Notes: generated from the letters alone by a model not told the origin. A stretch of 64,000 nucleotides of DNA from DATLED01 sp963750255 (GCA_963750255.1 CAVVPZ010000006.1:124001-188000); one strand, 5' to 3'; counted from the stretch's first letter, positions 45,491-56,386 are shown. Translations and numbers: made by a program.

Positions 45491-45778
45491 TCAGAGGTCG
45501 GTCGTGACCGTCATCTCCACGGTCTGACCCAATTCGAGGGCTTCGGCCTTCCTCACCGCCGCCTTGATCGGGACGAGGTAACCGCCATCCTTGGGGAAGG
45601 CGGCGGTCGTCCACTCCGTCGAACCGACCCGTACGCGGATCGGGACCATGCCCCACCCGTACGTGACCATCGGCGAGACGTCGCGCAGAGCGGTGCACGG
45701 CTCCGGCGGGACGGCGACGAAGTGAAACGGGGCGGGACCTCGCCAGTGGAACATCTCGCCGCTGAACTGGACCCGCAC
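45491..45778 (-). CDS. DUF1905 domain protein
   Basis: A 95-residue protein from GTG 45778. It has VQFSGEMFHWRGPAPFHFVAVP, then GWGMVPIRVRVGSTEWTTAAFPKDGGYLVPIKAAVRKAEAL, where GGYLVPIKAAVRK is the family core. It ends GQTVEMTVTTDL. DUF1905 proteins are small beta-barrels of unknown function, often fused to YdeI-like domains. Here the domain stands alone; a YdeI-like protein is encoded at 55753 in the same window. It is 18 bases downstream of bioY, in the same direction. Confidence 0.85.
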   Translation of the reverse strand: MRVQFSGEMFHWRGPAPFHFVAVPPEPCTALRDVSPMVTYGWGMVPIRVRVGSTEWTTAAFPKDGGYLVPIKAAVRKAEALELGQTVEMTVTTDL

Positions 45779-45796
45779 GATGCCAGTGTGGCCGAA

Positions 45797-46393
45797 TCAG
45801 CCCTTTACGAACCGCCACGCCGTCGGCAGGGCGGCGCCGGCGAGCACCACCTTGACGAGGTCGCCGACGACGAACGGGACCATGCCGAGGGTGAGCGCTT
45901 CGGTACCCGACACGTGGAGGGAATGGGCCAGCCACGTCACGCCGCAGATGTAGATCACGACGTTGCCGGCGATCATGGCCGGGATGGCTTGGGCAACGGT
46001 ACGGTCGGAGCGGCGTTCGGCCAACATCCCGAGCAGGGCGCTGGCGACCACGAACCCGACGAGGTAGCCGCCGGTGGCGCCGGTCAACGAGGCCAGCCCG
46101 GATGCGCCACCGGCGAACACGGGAAGCCCGATGACGCCGAGCGCGACATAGACGACCTGAGCGATGATGCCCCGGGCCAGTCCGACGACGGCCGCACCAC
46201 CGAGCACGGCGAAGGTCTGCCCCGTGATCGGCACCGGGGTGAACGGCAGCCGGAACGAGATCTGGGCGGCGACCGAGGTGACCAGGACCACGACACCGAT
46301 GATGGCGGCGTCGGTCACCCACGAACGGGTGACGAGGGCGTCGGCGAGGGTGCGGCGTTCGTCGACGGGACTGGGCAGGGCGGCGGCGGTCAT
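45797..46393 (-). CDS. bioY: biotin transporter BioY
   Basis: The S component of an ECF-type biotin uptake system, with six hydrophobic segments. The conserved RLPFTPVPITGQTFAVLGGAAVVG block and TGATGGYLVGFVVASALLGMLAER, with its biotin-binding GGYL loop, are both seen. GLPVFAGGASGLASL lies between them. At 198 residues it is full length. ATG 46393 has AGGAGTTCC-like spacing upstream (GCAAGGAGTTCC in the coding direction). No BioM/BioN ATPase or permease is nearby, so it probably uses the shared ECF module or works alone. Confidence 0.92.
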   Translation of the reverse strand: MTAAALPSPVDERRTLADALVTRSWVTDAAIIGVVVLVTSVAAQISFRLPFTPVPITGQTFAVLGGAAVVGLARGIIAQVVYVALGVIGLPVFAGGASGLASLTGATGGYLVGFVVASALLGMLAERRSDRTVAQAIPAMIAGNVVIYICGVTWLAHSLHVSGTEALTLGMVPFVVGDLVKVVLAGAALPTAWRFVKG

Positions 46394-46454
46394 GGAACTC
46401 CTTGCAAGCGGGGTGAACTGCGGTCATACAGCAGAGCACAGAACGACCCCCCCG

Positions 46455-46545
46455 GCGTTGATGTGGCCCTTCGGGCCGCCATCCCAGCCACAGCCACGCC
46501 GTCGAGCGACCTGATCGGCCACCGCAACGCGGACGGGCGGCCTCG
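46455..46545. repeat. intergenic repeat copy C (weaker)
   Basis: Between the divergent bioY and hydrolase genes, the sequence shares TTGATGTGGCC and CAGCCACAGCCAC-like blocks with copy A. It shares CCTGATCGGCCACCGCAACG (46510-46529) with copy B. GGCCCTTCGGGCC makes a short hairpin. The outer inverted arms seen in copies A and B are not both kept. Confidence 0.45.
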
Positions 46546-46578
46546 GCGCGACGGACCCGTGTGGTGGTAGGACGAGGC

Positions 46579-47407
46579 ATGCCTACGACCCCATCTGGCG
46601 ACATCACCCTCTACTACGAGACCTTCGGCGACCCCGGCGACCCGACCTTGCTCCTCGTGAACGGTCTCGGGAGCCAGTGCATCAACTTCAAGGTCGAGTT
46701 CTGCGAGCTGTTCGTGGCCAGGGGCCTACGCGTGGTTCGGTTCGACAATCGCGACGTCGGGCTTGTCGAGCCATCTCAAGGGCGGCCCCCGCTACACGAT
46801 CGACGACATGGCCGGCGACGGTTTCGCCGTGCTCGACGCCGTCGGGGCAGCCGCCGCGCACGTCGCCGGCTGGTCGATGGGCGGCATGATCGCCCAGGCC
46901 ATGGCGCTCCAACACCCCGAGCGGGTGACCTCGCTCACGTCAGTGATGTCCTCACCGGGTGGCGTGGCCGTCGACCGCGATCCCGAGGTGGCGGCCGCGT
47001 TCACCGCTCCAGCAGCGACGACGCGCGAGGAGGCGGCCGAGCGGCAGCTGGCGGGCTTGCGGGTGTGGGGAAGTCCGGCGAGCTACGACGTCGAGCGCAT
47101 CACGGCTGATGCGTACGCCGCCTACGACCGCAACTTCGATCCCGAGGGCCGGGCCCGCCAGTCGCGGGCCGTCGGCTCGTCACCTTCGCGGGTCGAGGCG
47201 CTGGGATCGCTGCGCGTGCCGACCCTCGTCGTGCACGGCGACGCCGACCGCCTCGTCCCGCTCGAGATGGGGCGGGCGACAGCGGCGGCGATCCCGGGCG
47301 CTCGTCTGGAGATCGTGCCGGGGATGGGCCACGACTACCCGCCCGAGCACTGGGCAACGATGGTCGACCTCATCGCCACACACGCCGCCTCGGCCACGGC
47401 GGGATAG
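46579..47407 (+). CDS. alpha/beta hydrolase (one frameshift)
   Basis: ATG 46579 begins the ITLYYETFGDPGDPTLLLVNGLGSQ strand, where NGLGSQ forms the oxyanion site. RVVRFDNRDVGL precedes a frame break near 46768. The other frame continues SHLKGGPRYTIDDMAGDGFAVLDAVG, and then AAHVAGWSMGGMIAQAMAL supplies the nucleophile Ser elbow. VPTLVVHGDADRLVPLE gives the acid and GMGHDYPPEHW the His. Restored length is about 276 residues. This is the common actinobacterial esterase/epoxide-hydrolase-like group. A substrate cannot be assigned. It starts downstream of repeat C. Confidence 0.8.
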
Positions 47408-47439
47408 CCCACCCGCTGCGGGCGCATACATTCGGTTCC

Positions 47440-47922
47440 ATGACGCCCGAGGACTTGGCCGACCTCGCCCACCTCCGACGGGCCCGTGATCTGATCGACC
47501 GCGACCACGCCGCGCCCCTCGATGTTCCCGGGATGGCCCGGGCCGCGCTCATGTCGCCGGCCCACTTCTCACGGAAGTTCCGGGCTGCGTATGGAGAGAC
47601 GCCCTACGCCTACCTCATGACCCGCCGGATCGAGCGGGCCAAGGCGTTGCTGCGCCAGGGAGTGTCCGTCACCGACGCCTGTCTTGCCGTCGGCTGCACG
47701 TCGCTCGGATCGTTCTCGTCTCGTTTCACCGAGATCGTGGGCGAACCTCCGTCGCGATACCGTGCCGCGGGACCACCGTCAACTCGAGTCGGTCCCAACG
47801 TGCGTGACGATGGTCGCCACCCGCCCCCGGCGGATCCGAATTTCGGCCTGATCCTCCAACCTCCGGACGAGCAGGATCGGAGAAGCCGCGCTTCGGCGTT
47901 CGACGTACGGTCACCCGCATGA
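47440..47922 (+). CDS. AraC family helix-turn-helix regulator
   Basis: A 160-residue regulator with the two helix-turn-helix units near its N-terminus. These are DVPGMARAALMSPAHFSRKFRAAYGETPYAYLMTRRIERAKALL, of which MSPAHFSRKFRAAYG is the first recognition segment, and VTDACLAVGCTSLGSFSSRFTEIVGEPPSRYR. The C-terminal tail is polar and Pro-rich (DGRHPPPADPNFGLI). It lacks the N-terminal ligand domain of classical AraC. The stop overlaps the ATG of the VOC gene, which is a recurrent actinobacterial arrangement, so it probably controls that gene and the UvrA-like gene after it. Confidence 0.88.
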   Translation: MTPEDLADLAHLRRARDLIDRDHAAPLDVPGMARAALMSPAHFSRKFRAAYGETPYAYLMTRRIERAKALLRQGVSVTDACLAVGCTSLGSFSSRFTEIVGEPPSRYRAAGPPSTRVGPNVRDDGRHPPPADPNFGLILQPPDEQDRRSRASAFDVRSPA

Positions 47923-48317
47923 CCGTGACTGTCGCCTCCATGTTCATCCCTGTCCACGACCCCGACGCCGCGCTCGGGTTCTACCGCGACGTGCTCGGCC
48001 TCGAGGTCCGTCTCGATGTCGCCTCCGACGGGTTCCGATGGGTCACCGTCGGCGCCCCCGGACAGGACGTCGGCATCGTGCTCTTCCAACCCCACGGCGG
48101 ACGCTCCCAGACCGAGGGCGACGCATTGTTGACTCTGGTGACGCAGGGCTCGCTGCAAGCGGCGATCTTCAACGCCGATGACCTCGACGCCACGTTCGAG
48201 AAGGTCCGGGCCGCCGGGGTCGAGGTGCTCCAGGAGCCGACGACGCAGCCGTGGGGCGCCCGCGATTGCGCCGTGCGGGATCCCTCGGGCAACCTCGTTC
48301 GCATCGCCCAGGCGTGA
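47919..48317 (+). CDS. VOC (glyoxalase/bleomycin resistance-like) family protein
   Basis: A 132-residue single-domain VOC protein. MFIPVHDPDAALGFYRDVLGLEVRLD opens the first beta-alpha-beta-beta-beta unit. ADDLDATFEKVRAAGVEVLQEP and WGARDCAVRDPSGNLVRI form the second. Metal ligands of the family are likely at His 13 and in the C-terminal strand region, but the full set cannot be confirmed by eye. Its ATG overlaps the AraC gene stop (ATGA). Possible roles include thiol or antibiotic adduct formation; context with a UvrA-like protein hints at drug tolerance. Confidence 0.85.
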   Translation: MTVTVASMFIPVHDPDAALGFYRDVLGLEVRLDVASDGFRWVTVGAPGQDVGIVLFQPHGGRSQTEGDALLTLVTQGSLQAAIFNADDLDATFEKVRAAGVEVLQEPTTQPWGARDCAVRDPSGNLVRIAQA

Positions 48318-48334
48318 GGGAAGCGAGCTGAACC

Positions 48335-50712
<2,378 letters not shown>

Positions 50713-50716
<4 letters not shown>

Positions 50717-51738
50717 CCGGTCAGGTCGGTGACCACGGCCCGCCCGAGGTACTTGGCCGCGGCGAGCTCGTCGAAGATGTCGTTGAGCTCGGAGAGCGTG
50801 CCGGTGCGATCGACGTGGGTGTGGACTTTGCCGGCGGCGGCGAGCTCGATGAGTTCCCGCATGTCCTGCACGGTGCCGACGGCCGAGAAGATGATCTTGG
50901 GGTCGTTCATGAAGAGGCGGAACGGGTCGACCTGGAAGCCACCGTCACCCGTCGGCGGCAAGCCGACACCAATGAACAGGCCCGTCTTGCGGAGCACGGC
51001 CAGGCCGAGGTCGAAGCCCGATACTCGTGCCGCGAAGACGAGCGACGCGTCGACACCGCCGAAGTCACGAGCGATGACGGCGGCAGCTTCGTCGGCGCTG
51101 ACGGCGACCTCGGCCCCCAGGGAGCGGACGAAGTCGAGGCGATCCTCTCCGACGTCGACGCCGATCACGCGGTACCCGAACGCCGAGGCGAGCTGCACGG
51201 CGTAGTGGCCGAGTCCGCCGGCGGCGCCGATGATCGCGATCGGTCGGCCCGGCTTCACCCCGTTGGCGATCAGCTTCTTGACCGCTCCGTAGGCGGTGAG
51301 GCCACCACAGGCGAGCGGGGCTTCGGTGTCGGGCACGCTGTCGGGGATGGCGACGAGCCCCGGCACGTAGACCGAGAACTCTTCGGCGAAGGTGCCCATC
51401 ACGCCCTTGGCTTGGGCGCAGTGGCGCGGGTTGCCGCCGAGGCAGTACTCGCACGCCCCACACCAGTAACCGCCCCCCGTGCCACCGAGGCCGAGGATCA
51501 CGCGCTGGCCGACCTTGGTGAACCGTTCGGCGCCTTGGCCCAATGACTCGACGATGCCGATGGCCTCGTGGCCGACAGCTTCGGGGCGCATGCCGTACCA
51601 GTCGCCCTTGACCAGGTGCAGGTCGGAATGGCACACCCCTGCGGCCGTGATGCGGACGATGGCATGGTCGGGCGCCGGTTCGGGCGACTCGACATCCTTG
51701 ACCGTGACTTCACCGTTTTGAACCCGGGCTGCTCGCAT
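50713..51738 (-). CDS. zinc-dependent alcohol dehydrogenase (MDR family)
   Basis: A 341-residue medium-chain dehydrogenase. The catalytic zinc site is GVCHSDLHLVKGDW (Cys) and GHEAIGIVESLG (His-Glu). The structural zinc loop is GACEYCLGGNPRHCAQA. The Rossmann fold is IAIIGAAGGLGHYAVQLASAFGYRVIGVDVGEDR, shortened to GAAGGLGHYAVQLA. It ends LSELNDIFDELAAAKYLGRAVVTD, as in the AdhA group acting on primary alcohols. ATG 51738 gives standard length. It converges by 4 bases with the UvrA-like gene and is probably co-transcribed with the dehalogenase 51 bases upstream, since a dehalogenase yields alcohols. Confidence 0.9.
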
Positions 51739-51788
51739 GGGCCAGACGTTAGACACGGTGCAGTCGCCGCCGCCTGCCCGGCGGTGCG

Positions 51789-52775
51789 TTACCGGCTGGC
51801 GTGGCCGAGGACAACCTCGGCCACGAGGTCGCCGTGGGTGTCTTGAAGGAAGTGGGATGCGTCGTCGAACGAGTCCCAGGTCGAGTGCGGGATCAGTGCG
51901 TGCCACTGTCGACCCCACTCGCCCGAGAACACCTCATCCGCGAGCCCCCACACGAAGTGCACGGGGATCGTCGTCGCGTTGATCGCGTCGAAGTGCCGCG
52001 ACTGGAGGTCGCCACTGCCGCGGGCATGGTCGTGCACGGGGATCGACAGGGGGAACTGCCGTGGCCCCGTGACGCCCGGTTCTCCGAGTCCGGCAAACGG
52101 GGCGTCGTAGGCGGCGCGTACGGCGTCTACCTCGGGTGGCAGTGACGGAGGCTCACCCTGCAAGGCAGGGAGGATCGCTTCTTGCGGGGTGGTTCGTCGG
52201 GTCCCGACGACCATCAGCGTGCCCCACCCGAATCGGTCGGGGATGTTCTCTCGAAGCATGCCGCCGGGCTCGTTCTGGCCGATCCAGTTGCGGATGGCGG
52301 GCGTGTAGTCGTATGCGTCGTGGTGCAACCAGGTGTTCATGATCACCAGCCGCGAGAACCGCTCGGGCATGGCCACGGCCTGCGCGAGTCCGATCGGGCC
52401 ACCCCAGTCCTGGACGAACAACGTGATGTCGCCGAGGTCGAGAGCTTCGATGAGAGCGGCGAGGTTGTCGGTGTGTCGCGCGATGTCGTACCACCCTGCG
52501 TCGGTGACCTTGTCGCTGCGACCGAACCCGATGTGGTCGGGGACGATGCACCGGTACCCGGCGTCTCGCATCGACACGACGATCTTGCGGTAGAGGTAGC
52601 TCCACGTGGGCATCCCGTGGACCATCAGCGCCACCGGCCCGTCGGCCGGGCCCTCGTCGACGTAGTGCATGCGCACTCCACCCACATCGAGGTAATGCGG
52701 CTCGAACGGGAAGTCGGCGAGGTCGTCGAAGTTCGCGTCGGGCGTGCGTACGTACGGAGGCGTCGGGTCGCTCAC
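51789..52775 (-). CDS. haloalkane dehalogenase (DhlA/HLD-I-like)
   Basis: A 328-residue alpha/beta hydrolase that replaces halogen by hydroxyl. HGMPTWSYLYRKIV near residue 54 matches the HGEPTWSYLYRKM region of DhlA. FVQDWGGPIGL gives the nucleophile Asp with the adjacent halide-binding Trp. FVWGLADEVF supplies the acid region and ASHFLQDTHGD the catalytic His. The N-terminal extension (YVRTPDANFDDLADFPFEPHYL) is also typical of this subgroup. GTG 52775 was chosen as the start. The adjoining alcohol dehydrogenase in the same direction could process its alcohol product. Confidence 0.88.
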   Translation of the reverse strand: MSDPTPPYVRTPDANFDDLADFPFEPHYLDVGGVRMHYVDEGPADGPVALMVHGMPTWSYLYRKIVVSMRDAGYRCIVPDHIGFGRSDKVTDAGWYDIARHTDNLAALIEALDLGDITLFVQDWGGPIGLAQAVAMPERFSRLVIMNTWLHHDAYDYTPAIRNWIGQNEPGGMLRENIPDRFGWGTLMVVGTRRTTPQEAILPALQGEPPSLPPEVDAVRAAYDAPFAGLGEPGVTGPRQFPLSIPVHDHARGSGDLQSRHFDAINATTIPVHFVWGLADEVFSGEWGRQWHALIPHSTWDSFDDASHFLQDTHGDLVAEVVLGHASR

Positions 52776-52824
52776 GACGCGGGAACCTAGCTGGAGGTCC
52801 ATCCGAGGTCTACGATGGGTTGGC

Positions 52825-53280
52825 GTGACCCGAGGACGAGCGCTCCTGAAGGAAGCCGGAATCAAGGGCAGACGCACGGGCCGGTCAGATCGCGACGAGC
52901 TGCTCCTGCCGTACCTTGCCCAGCGAGCGATGGCCGACGCCACGAGGCTCCATTCGAGCGACCTCGTGGGGTTGCAGCGATCGATCGGAAACCGTGGAAC
53001 GGCGCTTGCCGTGCAGAGAGACTCCTACGCGTACGGCGCGGCGAACGTGACACCTCACATTCACGTGTACAGCGGCGGCGACTGTCATCTGAAGGACAGC
53101 CAAGGCACTCGGTTCAACCTGGTGCAGAATGGCCGGCGGGTGAAGCAGTCCCGAATCAACGAGGCCTTCGACGCCATCCGGACGCAGTTCCCCGACCCCT
53201 CGAACCCGAAGCGCACCGCCGTGCTCGCGGCGATGCGCGACCTCCTCCGCGGGAAACCCCGAGACAAGTCGGAGTCGTGA
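52825..53280 (+). CDS. small protein with eCIS-cargo-like LQRSIGN motif
   Basis: A 151-residue protein from GTG 52825 (VTRGRALLKEAG). After a basic start, the block HSSDLVGLQRSIGNRGTALAVQRDS appears; its core LQRSIGNR....VQR is the short signature found at the N-termini of many proteins linked to extracellular contractile injection systems (often with DUF4157). The rest (YSGGDCHLKDSQGTRFNLVQNGRRVKQSRINEAFDAI, where SRINEAFDAIRTQF is helical) matches no family I know and may be a small effector domain. No tube, sheath or baseplate gene is in the window, so the protein is an orphan here. Confidence 0.6.
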   Translation: MTRGRALLKEAGIKGRRTGRSDRDELLLPYLAQRAMADATRLHSSDLVGLQRSIGNRGTALAVQRDSYAYGAANVTPHIHVYSGGDCHLKDSQGTRFNLVQNGRRVKQSRINEAFDAIRTQFPDPSNPKRTAVLAAMRDLLRGKPRDKSES

Positions 53281-53340
53281 TTCGCCACTGGGGCTGAGTG
53301 CGGTGATGGAGTCGAGCATTTGACTTCATGTGTCCAGGTT

Positions 53341-53370
53341 GTTAAATAACTGATCTGTGAACTATTTACG
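53341..53370. promoter_or_regulatory. AT-rich inverted repeat, probable ArsR operator/promoter
   Basis: GTTAAATAACTGATCTGTGA then ACTATTTACG: TAAATA (53343-53348) and TATTTA (53363-53368) are perfect complements 14 bases apart. This is the most AT-rich stretch seen in the window and lies 15-45 bases before the arsR-like GTG. It fits an autoregulated promoter. Confidence 0.55.
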
Positions 53371-53385
53371 TCCAGGACACCGTCT

Positions 53386-53748
53386 GTGACGGTGGCGGCA
53401 CCCGATCGATTCGACGCCGTGTTCGCCGCCTTGTCCGATCCGACCCGGCGCTCGATTGTTCGTCGATTGGCCGGCGGCGAGGCGACCGTGCTCGAACTGG
53501 CCGAGCCCTTCTCGATCAGTCTTCCGGCCATCTCGCGCCACCTGAAGGTCCTCGAGGGCGCGGGTTTGATCAGCCGGAGCCGCGACGGACAACGGCGGCC
53601 GTGTCGACTGCAGCCAGAGCCGCTCATGGAGATCGCGGCGTGGGCCGAGCACACCCGGGCGGACTGGGAGGAGCGTCTCGATCGTCTCGACGCGCACCTG
53701 CGGCGCACCTCGACACAGAAGTCTCCGCCACGTTCGGCGAAGCCATGA
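53386..53748 (+). CDS. ArsR family transcriptional regulator
   Basis: A 120-residue winged-helix regulator. FAALSDPTRRSIVRRLAGGEATVLELAEPFSISLPAISRHLKVLEGAGLI contains the ArsR core, with recognition helix ISLPAISRHLKVLE, and the wing SRSRDGQRRPCRL. No CVC metal motif is seen, so this belongs to the non-metal group commonly paired with AHSA1/SRPBCC proteins. GTG 53386 follows an AT-rich palindrome. The stop overlaps the ATG of the next gene. Confidence 0.9.
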   Translation: MTVAAPDRFDAVFAALSDPTRRSIVRRLAGGEATVLELAEPFSISLPAISRHLKVLEGAGLISRSRDGQRRPCRLQPEPLMEIAAWAEHTRADWEERLDRLDAHLRRTSTQKSPPRSAKP

Positions 53749-54233
53749 GGACGACCCCGGCCATCACCGATCCGACGTCGTGGGCGCTCGACCGTGAGAT
53801 CGTGCTCGTACGGGTTCTCGATGCCACCCGGCAGAAGGCGTTCGCGGCGTGGACCGATGCCGACGCGTTCTGCCAGTGGTTCGGCCCGGAGGGATACACC
53901 TGCTCGGTCCGAGAGATGGACGTGCGACCGGGGGGCCGAGCGCGCTTCGACATGACATCCGGGGACGGCACCGTGTTCACGAATCGCTTCGACTATCTCG
54001 AGGTCGTTCCGAGCGAGAAGCTGGTGCTGGATCACGGCGCGGACGTCGACGACGACCCAACTCGCTTCCGAGTCACGATCACCTTCGACGAACAAGGCGA
54101 CCACAAGACGGTCCTCACCTTGCGACAGCTCCACCCCTCCGTCGAGCGACGAGCCGAGGTCCTCGGCTTCGGGGCGGTCGAACTCGGGCTGCAGACGATG
54201 GACAAGCTTGCTCGCCACCTCGGGGTCGCCTGA
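53745..54233 (+). CDS. SRPBCC (AHSA1-like) domain protein
   Basis: A 162-residue member of the START/SRPBCC fold. It begins DREIVLVRVLDATRQKAFAAWTDADAFCQWFGPEGYTC, with the AWTDADAFCQWFGP segment typical of AHSA1. VRPGGRARFDMTSGDGTVF then YLEVVPSEKLVLD follow, and a long C-terminal helix ELGLQTMDKLARHL. These proteins bind hydrophobic ligands in a cavity; their physiological role is mostly unknown. ATG 53745 overlaps the ArsR stop and its own stop overlaps the following ATG, so the three genes form a tight operon under the ArsR regulator. Confidence 0.88.
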   Translation: MRTTPAITDPTSWALDREIVLVRVLDATRQKAFAAWTDADAFCQWFGPEGYTCSVREMDVRPGGRARFDMTSGDGTVFTNRFDYLEVVPSEKLVLDHGADVDDDPTRFRVTITFDEQGDHKTVLTLRQLHPSVERRAEVLGFGAVELGLQTMDKLARHLGVA

Positions 54234-54904
54234 TGTCGCAATTGCTGCGAGTGCAGAACTTCTTCGTGTCCATGGACGGGTTCGGCGCCGGCGAGGGCCA
54301 GAGCCTCGAGGCGCCGTTCGGGCACGCCGAACGACGCGGTGACGGCGGGCCCAGCCTCCCGGGCGACCTGGCGTCGTGGGCGTTCGCCACCGCAAGTTGG
54401 CCCAACCGATCCGAACCCGGCGGTTCCCGAGGGCTCGACGACTACTTCACTCGCGACTTCACGAGGAACATCGGCGCCGAGATCATGGGCCGCAACAAGT
54501 TCGGGCCCCAACGCGGCCCGTGGGAGAACTTCGAGTGGACGGGGTGGTGGGGCGACGACCCGCCGTTTCACACCCCAGTCTTCGTGCTCACCCATCACGT
54601 CCGACCGAGCTTCACGTTGGCCGACACCACGTTCCACTTCATCGACGCGACCCCCGCAGACGCGCTGCGACAGGCCACGGCCGCGGCAGACGGAAAGGAT
54701 GTGCGGCTCGGAGGTGGCGTGGCCACGGTTCGACAATTCCTCGACGCCGGTCTCGTTGACACCATGCATGTCGCCGTCGCACCGATCGAGATCGGCCGGG
54801 GCGAGCGACTCTGGACCTCACCCGAAGACCTGCTCGACCGCTACCACCTCGAGTCCGTGCTCAGCCCGAGCGGGGTGACCCACCTGCTGTTCTGGCGGCG
54901 GTGA
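54233..54904 (+). CDS. dihydrofolate reductase family protein (RibD C-terminal-like)
   Basis: A 223-residue protein of the RibD_C/YyaP type. It has LRVQNFFVSMDGFGAGEGQS at the N-terminus, then IGAEIMGRNKFGPQRGPW with the G-R-x-(T/K) NADPH region. FHTPVFVLTHHVRPSF follows, then a pocket strand DVRLGGGVATVRQFLDAGLVDTMHVAVAP, whose GGGVATVRQFL core is the phosphate-binding loop of the family, and ending VTHLLFWRR. Members are probably NADPH-dependent reductases of unknown substrate. ATG 54233 overlaps the stop of the AHSA1 gene (TGATG). It is the third gene of the ArsR-controlled operon. Confidence 0.85.
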   Translation: MSQLLRVQNFFVSMDGFGAGEGQSLEAPFGHAERRGDGGPSLPGDLASWAFATASWPNRSEPGGSRGLDDYFTRDFTRNIGAEIMGRNKFGPQRGPWENFEWTGWWGDDPPFHTPVFVLTHHVRPSFTLADTTFHFIDATPADALRQATAAADGKDVRLGGGVATVRQFLDAGLVDTMHVAVAPIEIGRGERLWTSPEDLLDRYHLESVLSPSGVTHLLFWRR

Positions 54905-54990
54905 ACCGGTCGGTCCAGCTCAGGCGTCGCCCTCACCGCCAGGTAGACCTCGCCGGGCTTGTGTGCAGGCCGGTTGGGCAGAATACCGGC

Positions 54991-55734
54991 GTGACGAGCC
55001 AACCTGACAGCAAGAACTTCGAGGGCGCGACGTTCGTCGGAACGAACCTCCGGGGGGCCACCTTCCGGTCGTGCGACGTCAGCAGCGTGACGATGCGCAG
55101 CGTCGAGGTGGGTGGGCTCGACATCGACAGCCACGACCTGTTCTTCGGCAGCCTCATCGTCAACGGCGTCGACGTGGTTCCCTTGGTCGACGCCGAGCTC
55201 AACCGGCAGTTCCCCGGCCGCGAACTGCAGAAGGCAACGACACCCGACGGTCTTCGCGAAGGATGGGTTGCGGTGCAAGCGGCGTGGGGTGAGATGGTGC
55301 GGAGTACGCCTCGTGAATTGGTCGACGCCCACGTCGAGGACGAGTGGTCACTGGCCCAGACGCTGCGGCACCTTGTGCTGGCGACCGACGCCTGGCTCCG
55401 GGGCGGGGTCATGGGGATGGAGCAGCCGTTCCACGAGATCGGGCTGATCTTTACCGGAGCAGCTGAGATGGGCTTCGACACGTCGATCTTCCGGACGGAT
55501 GCGCCGGCGTTCGACGACATCCTCGCGGTGCGGGCCGAGCGGCAGCAGTTGGTGTCCGGCTTCCTGGCCACGGTCTCGGCTCAGCAGCTCGCAGAGGAGC
55601 GCGACGGCCCCTGGGGCACCGGCGACTGGCGTCCCACCGTTGGCGACTGCGTGCGCGTCATCCTGGAAGAGGAGTGGGCGCACCTTCGCTATGTGCGGCG
55701 GGACCTGGCCCTCCTCGGATCAGGCGCGACGTGA
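54991..55734 (+). CDS. pentapeptide-repeat / DinB-like fusion protein
   Basis: After GTG 54991 the first part has pentapeptide-like repeats (FEGATFVGTNLRGATFRSCD), an (A/N)(D/N)LxG-type right-handed beta-helix stub. From about residue 100 a DinB_2-type four-helix domain follows. It contains VEDEWSLAQTLRHLVLATDAWLRG, with the first metal His and W-S-x-x-x-x-x-x-H pattern. ILAVRAERQQLVSGFLATV follows, then VGDCVRVILEEEWAHLRYVRRD carrying the last His. Length is 247 residues; a start at GTG 54901 would add a basic leader without similarity. DinB-type proteins are metal-dependent transferases, some working with low-molecular-weight thiols. Confidence 0.75.
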   Translation: MTSQPDSKNFEGATFVGTNLRGATFRSCDVSSVTMRSVEVGGLDIDSHDLFFGSLIVNGVDVVPLVDAELNRQFPGRELQKATTPDGLREGWVAVQAAWGEMVRSTPRELVDAHVEDEWSLAQTLRHLVLATDAWLRGGVMGMEQPFHEIGLIFTGAAEMGFDTSIFRTDAPAFDDILAVRAERQQLVSGFLATVSAQQLAEERDGPWGTGDWRPTVGDCVRVILEEEWAHLRYVRRDLALLGSGAT

Positions 55735-55752
55735 GAAGGAGCCCGACCTGAC

Positions 55753-56340
55753 ATGACGGCTGAGCTCGAGAAGCTGCCGTTCACGTCAGCTGGCGCGTGG
55801 AGGGCTTGGCTGGAGGCCAATCACGAGACCGCGCCGGGCATCTGGTTGATGATCGCCAAGAAGGGCAGCGGTGTCGAGAGCGTCACCTACGACGAGGCGG
55901 TCGATGAAGGCCTGTGCTTCGGGTGGATCGACGGCCAGAAGGCGAAGCAGGACGACCGGTACTTCCTGCAGCGCTTCACACGACGAACCAAGCGCAGCCC
56001 ATGGTCGAGAGTCAACACCGAGCGCGTTGCCCGGCTCGACAAGGCGAACCGGATGCAGCCCGCCGGTCTCCGCGAGGTGGAGGCTGCGAAGGCTGACGGC
56101 CGTTGGGAGGTCGCATATGCCGGCCAGGCGTCGGCCGTCGTCCCCGAGGATCTTCAGGTCGCGCTCGACGCGTCCCCCGCGGCTGCCGGCGTGTTTGCCG
56201 AACTCGACAGGACGAATCGGTACGCCATCCTCTACCGGATTGGCGCGGTCAAGAAGGCGGAGACACGAGCGAAGAAGATCGCGGGTTTCGTCGCCGACCT
56301 CGAGCGCGGCAAGACGCCGCATCCCCGAAAACAGAAGTAG
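55753..56340 (+). CDS. YdeI/OmdA family protein
   Basis: A 195-residue protein of the bacteriocin-protection YdeI/OmpD-associated family. It starts LPFTSAGAWRAWLEANHETAPGIWLMIAKKGS. The family core VTYDEAVDEGLCFGWIDGQKAKQDDRYFLQRFTRR, in short CFGWIDGQ, and SPWSRVN lie in the first half. DALDASPAAAGVFAELDRTNRYAILYRI with KTRAKKI-like basic helices follows in the second. Function in E. coli was linked to resistance to antimicrobial peptides; elsewhere it is unproven. It starts 18 bases after the DinB-like gene. Confidence 0.88.
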   Translation: MTAELEKLPFTSAGAWRAWLEANHETAPGIWLMIAKKGSGVESVTYDEAVDEGLCFGWIDGQKAKQDDRYFLQRFTRRTKRSPWSRVNTERVARLDKANRMQPAGLREVEAAKADGRWEVAYAGQASAVVPEDLQVALDASPAAAGVFAELDRTNRYAILYRIGAVKKAETRAKKIAGFVADLERGKTPHPRKQK

Positions 56341-56386
56341 TCCGCTCCTGCGGCGACGGGGTCAGTAATCCACCGCAGCGGCGACA

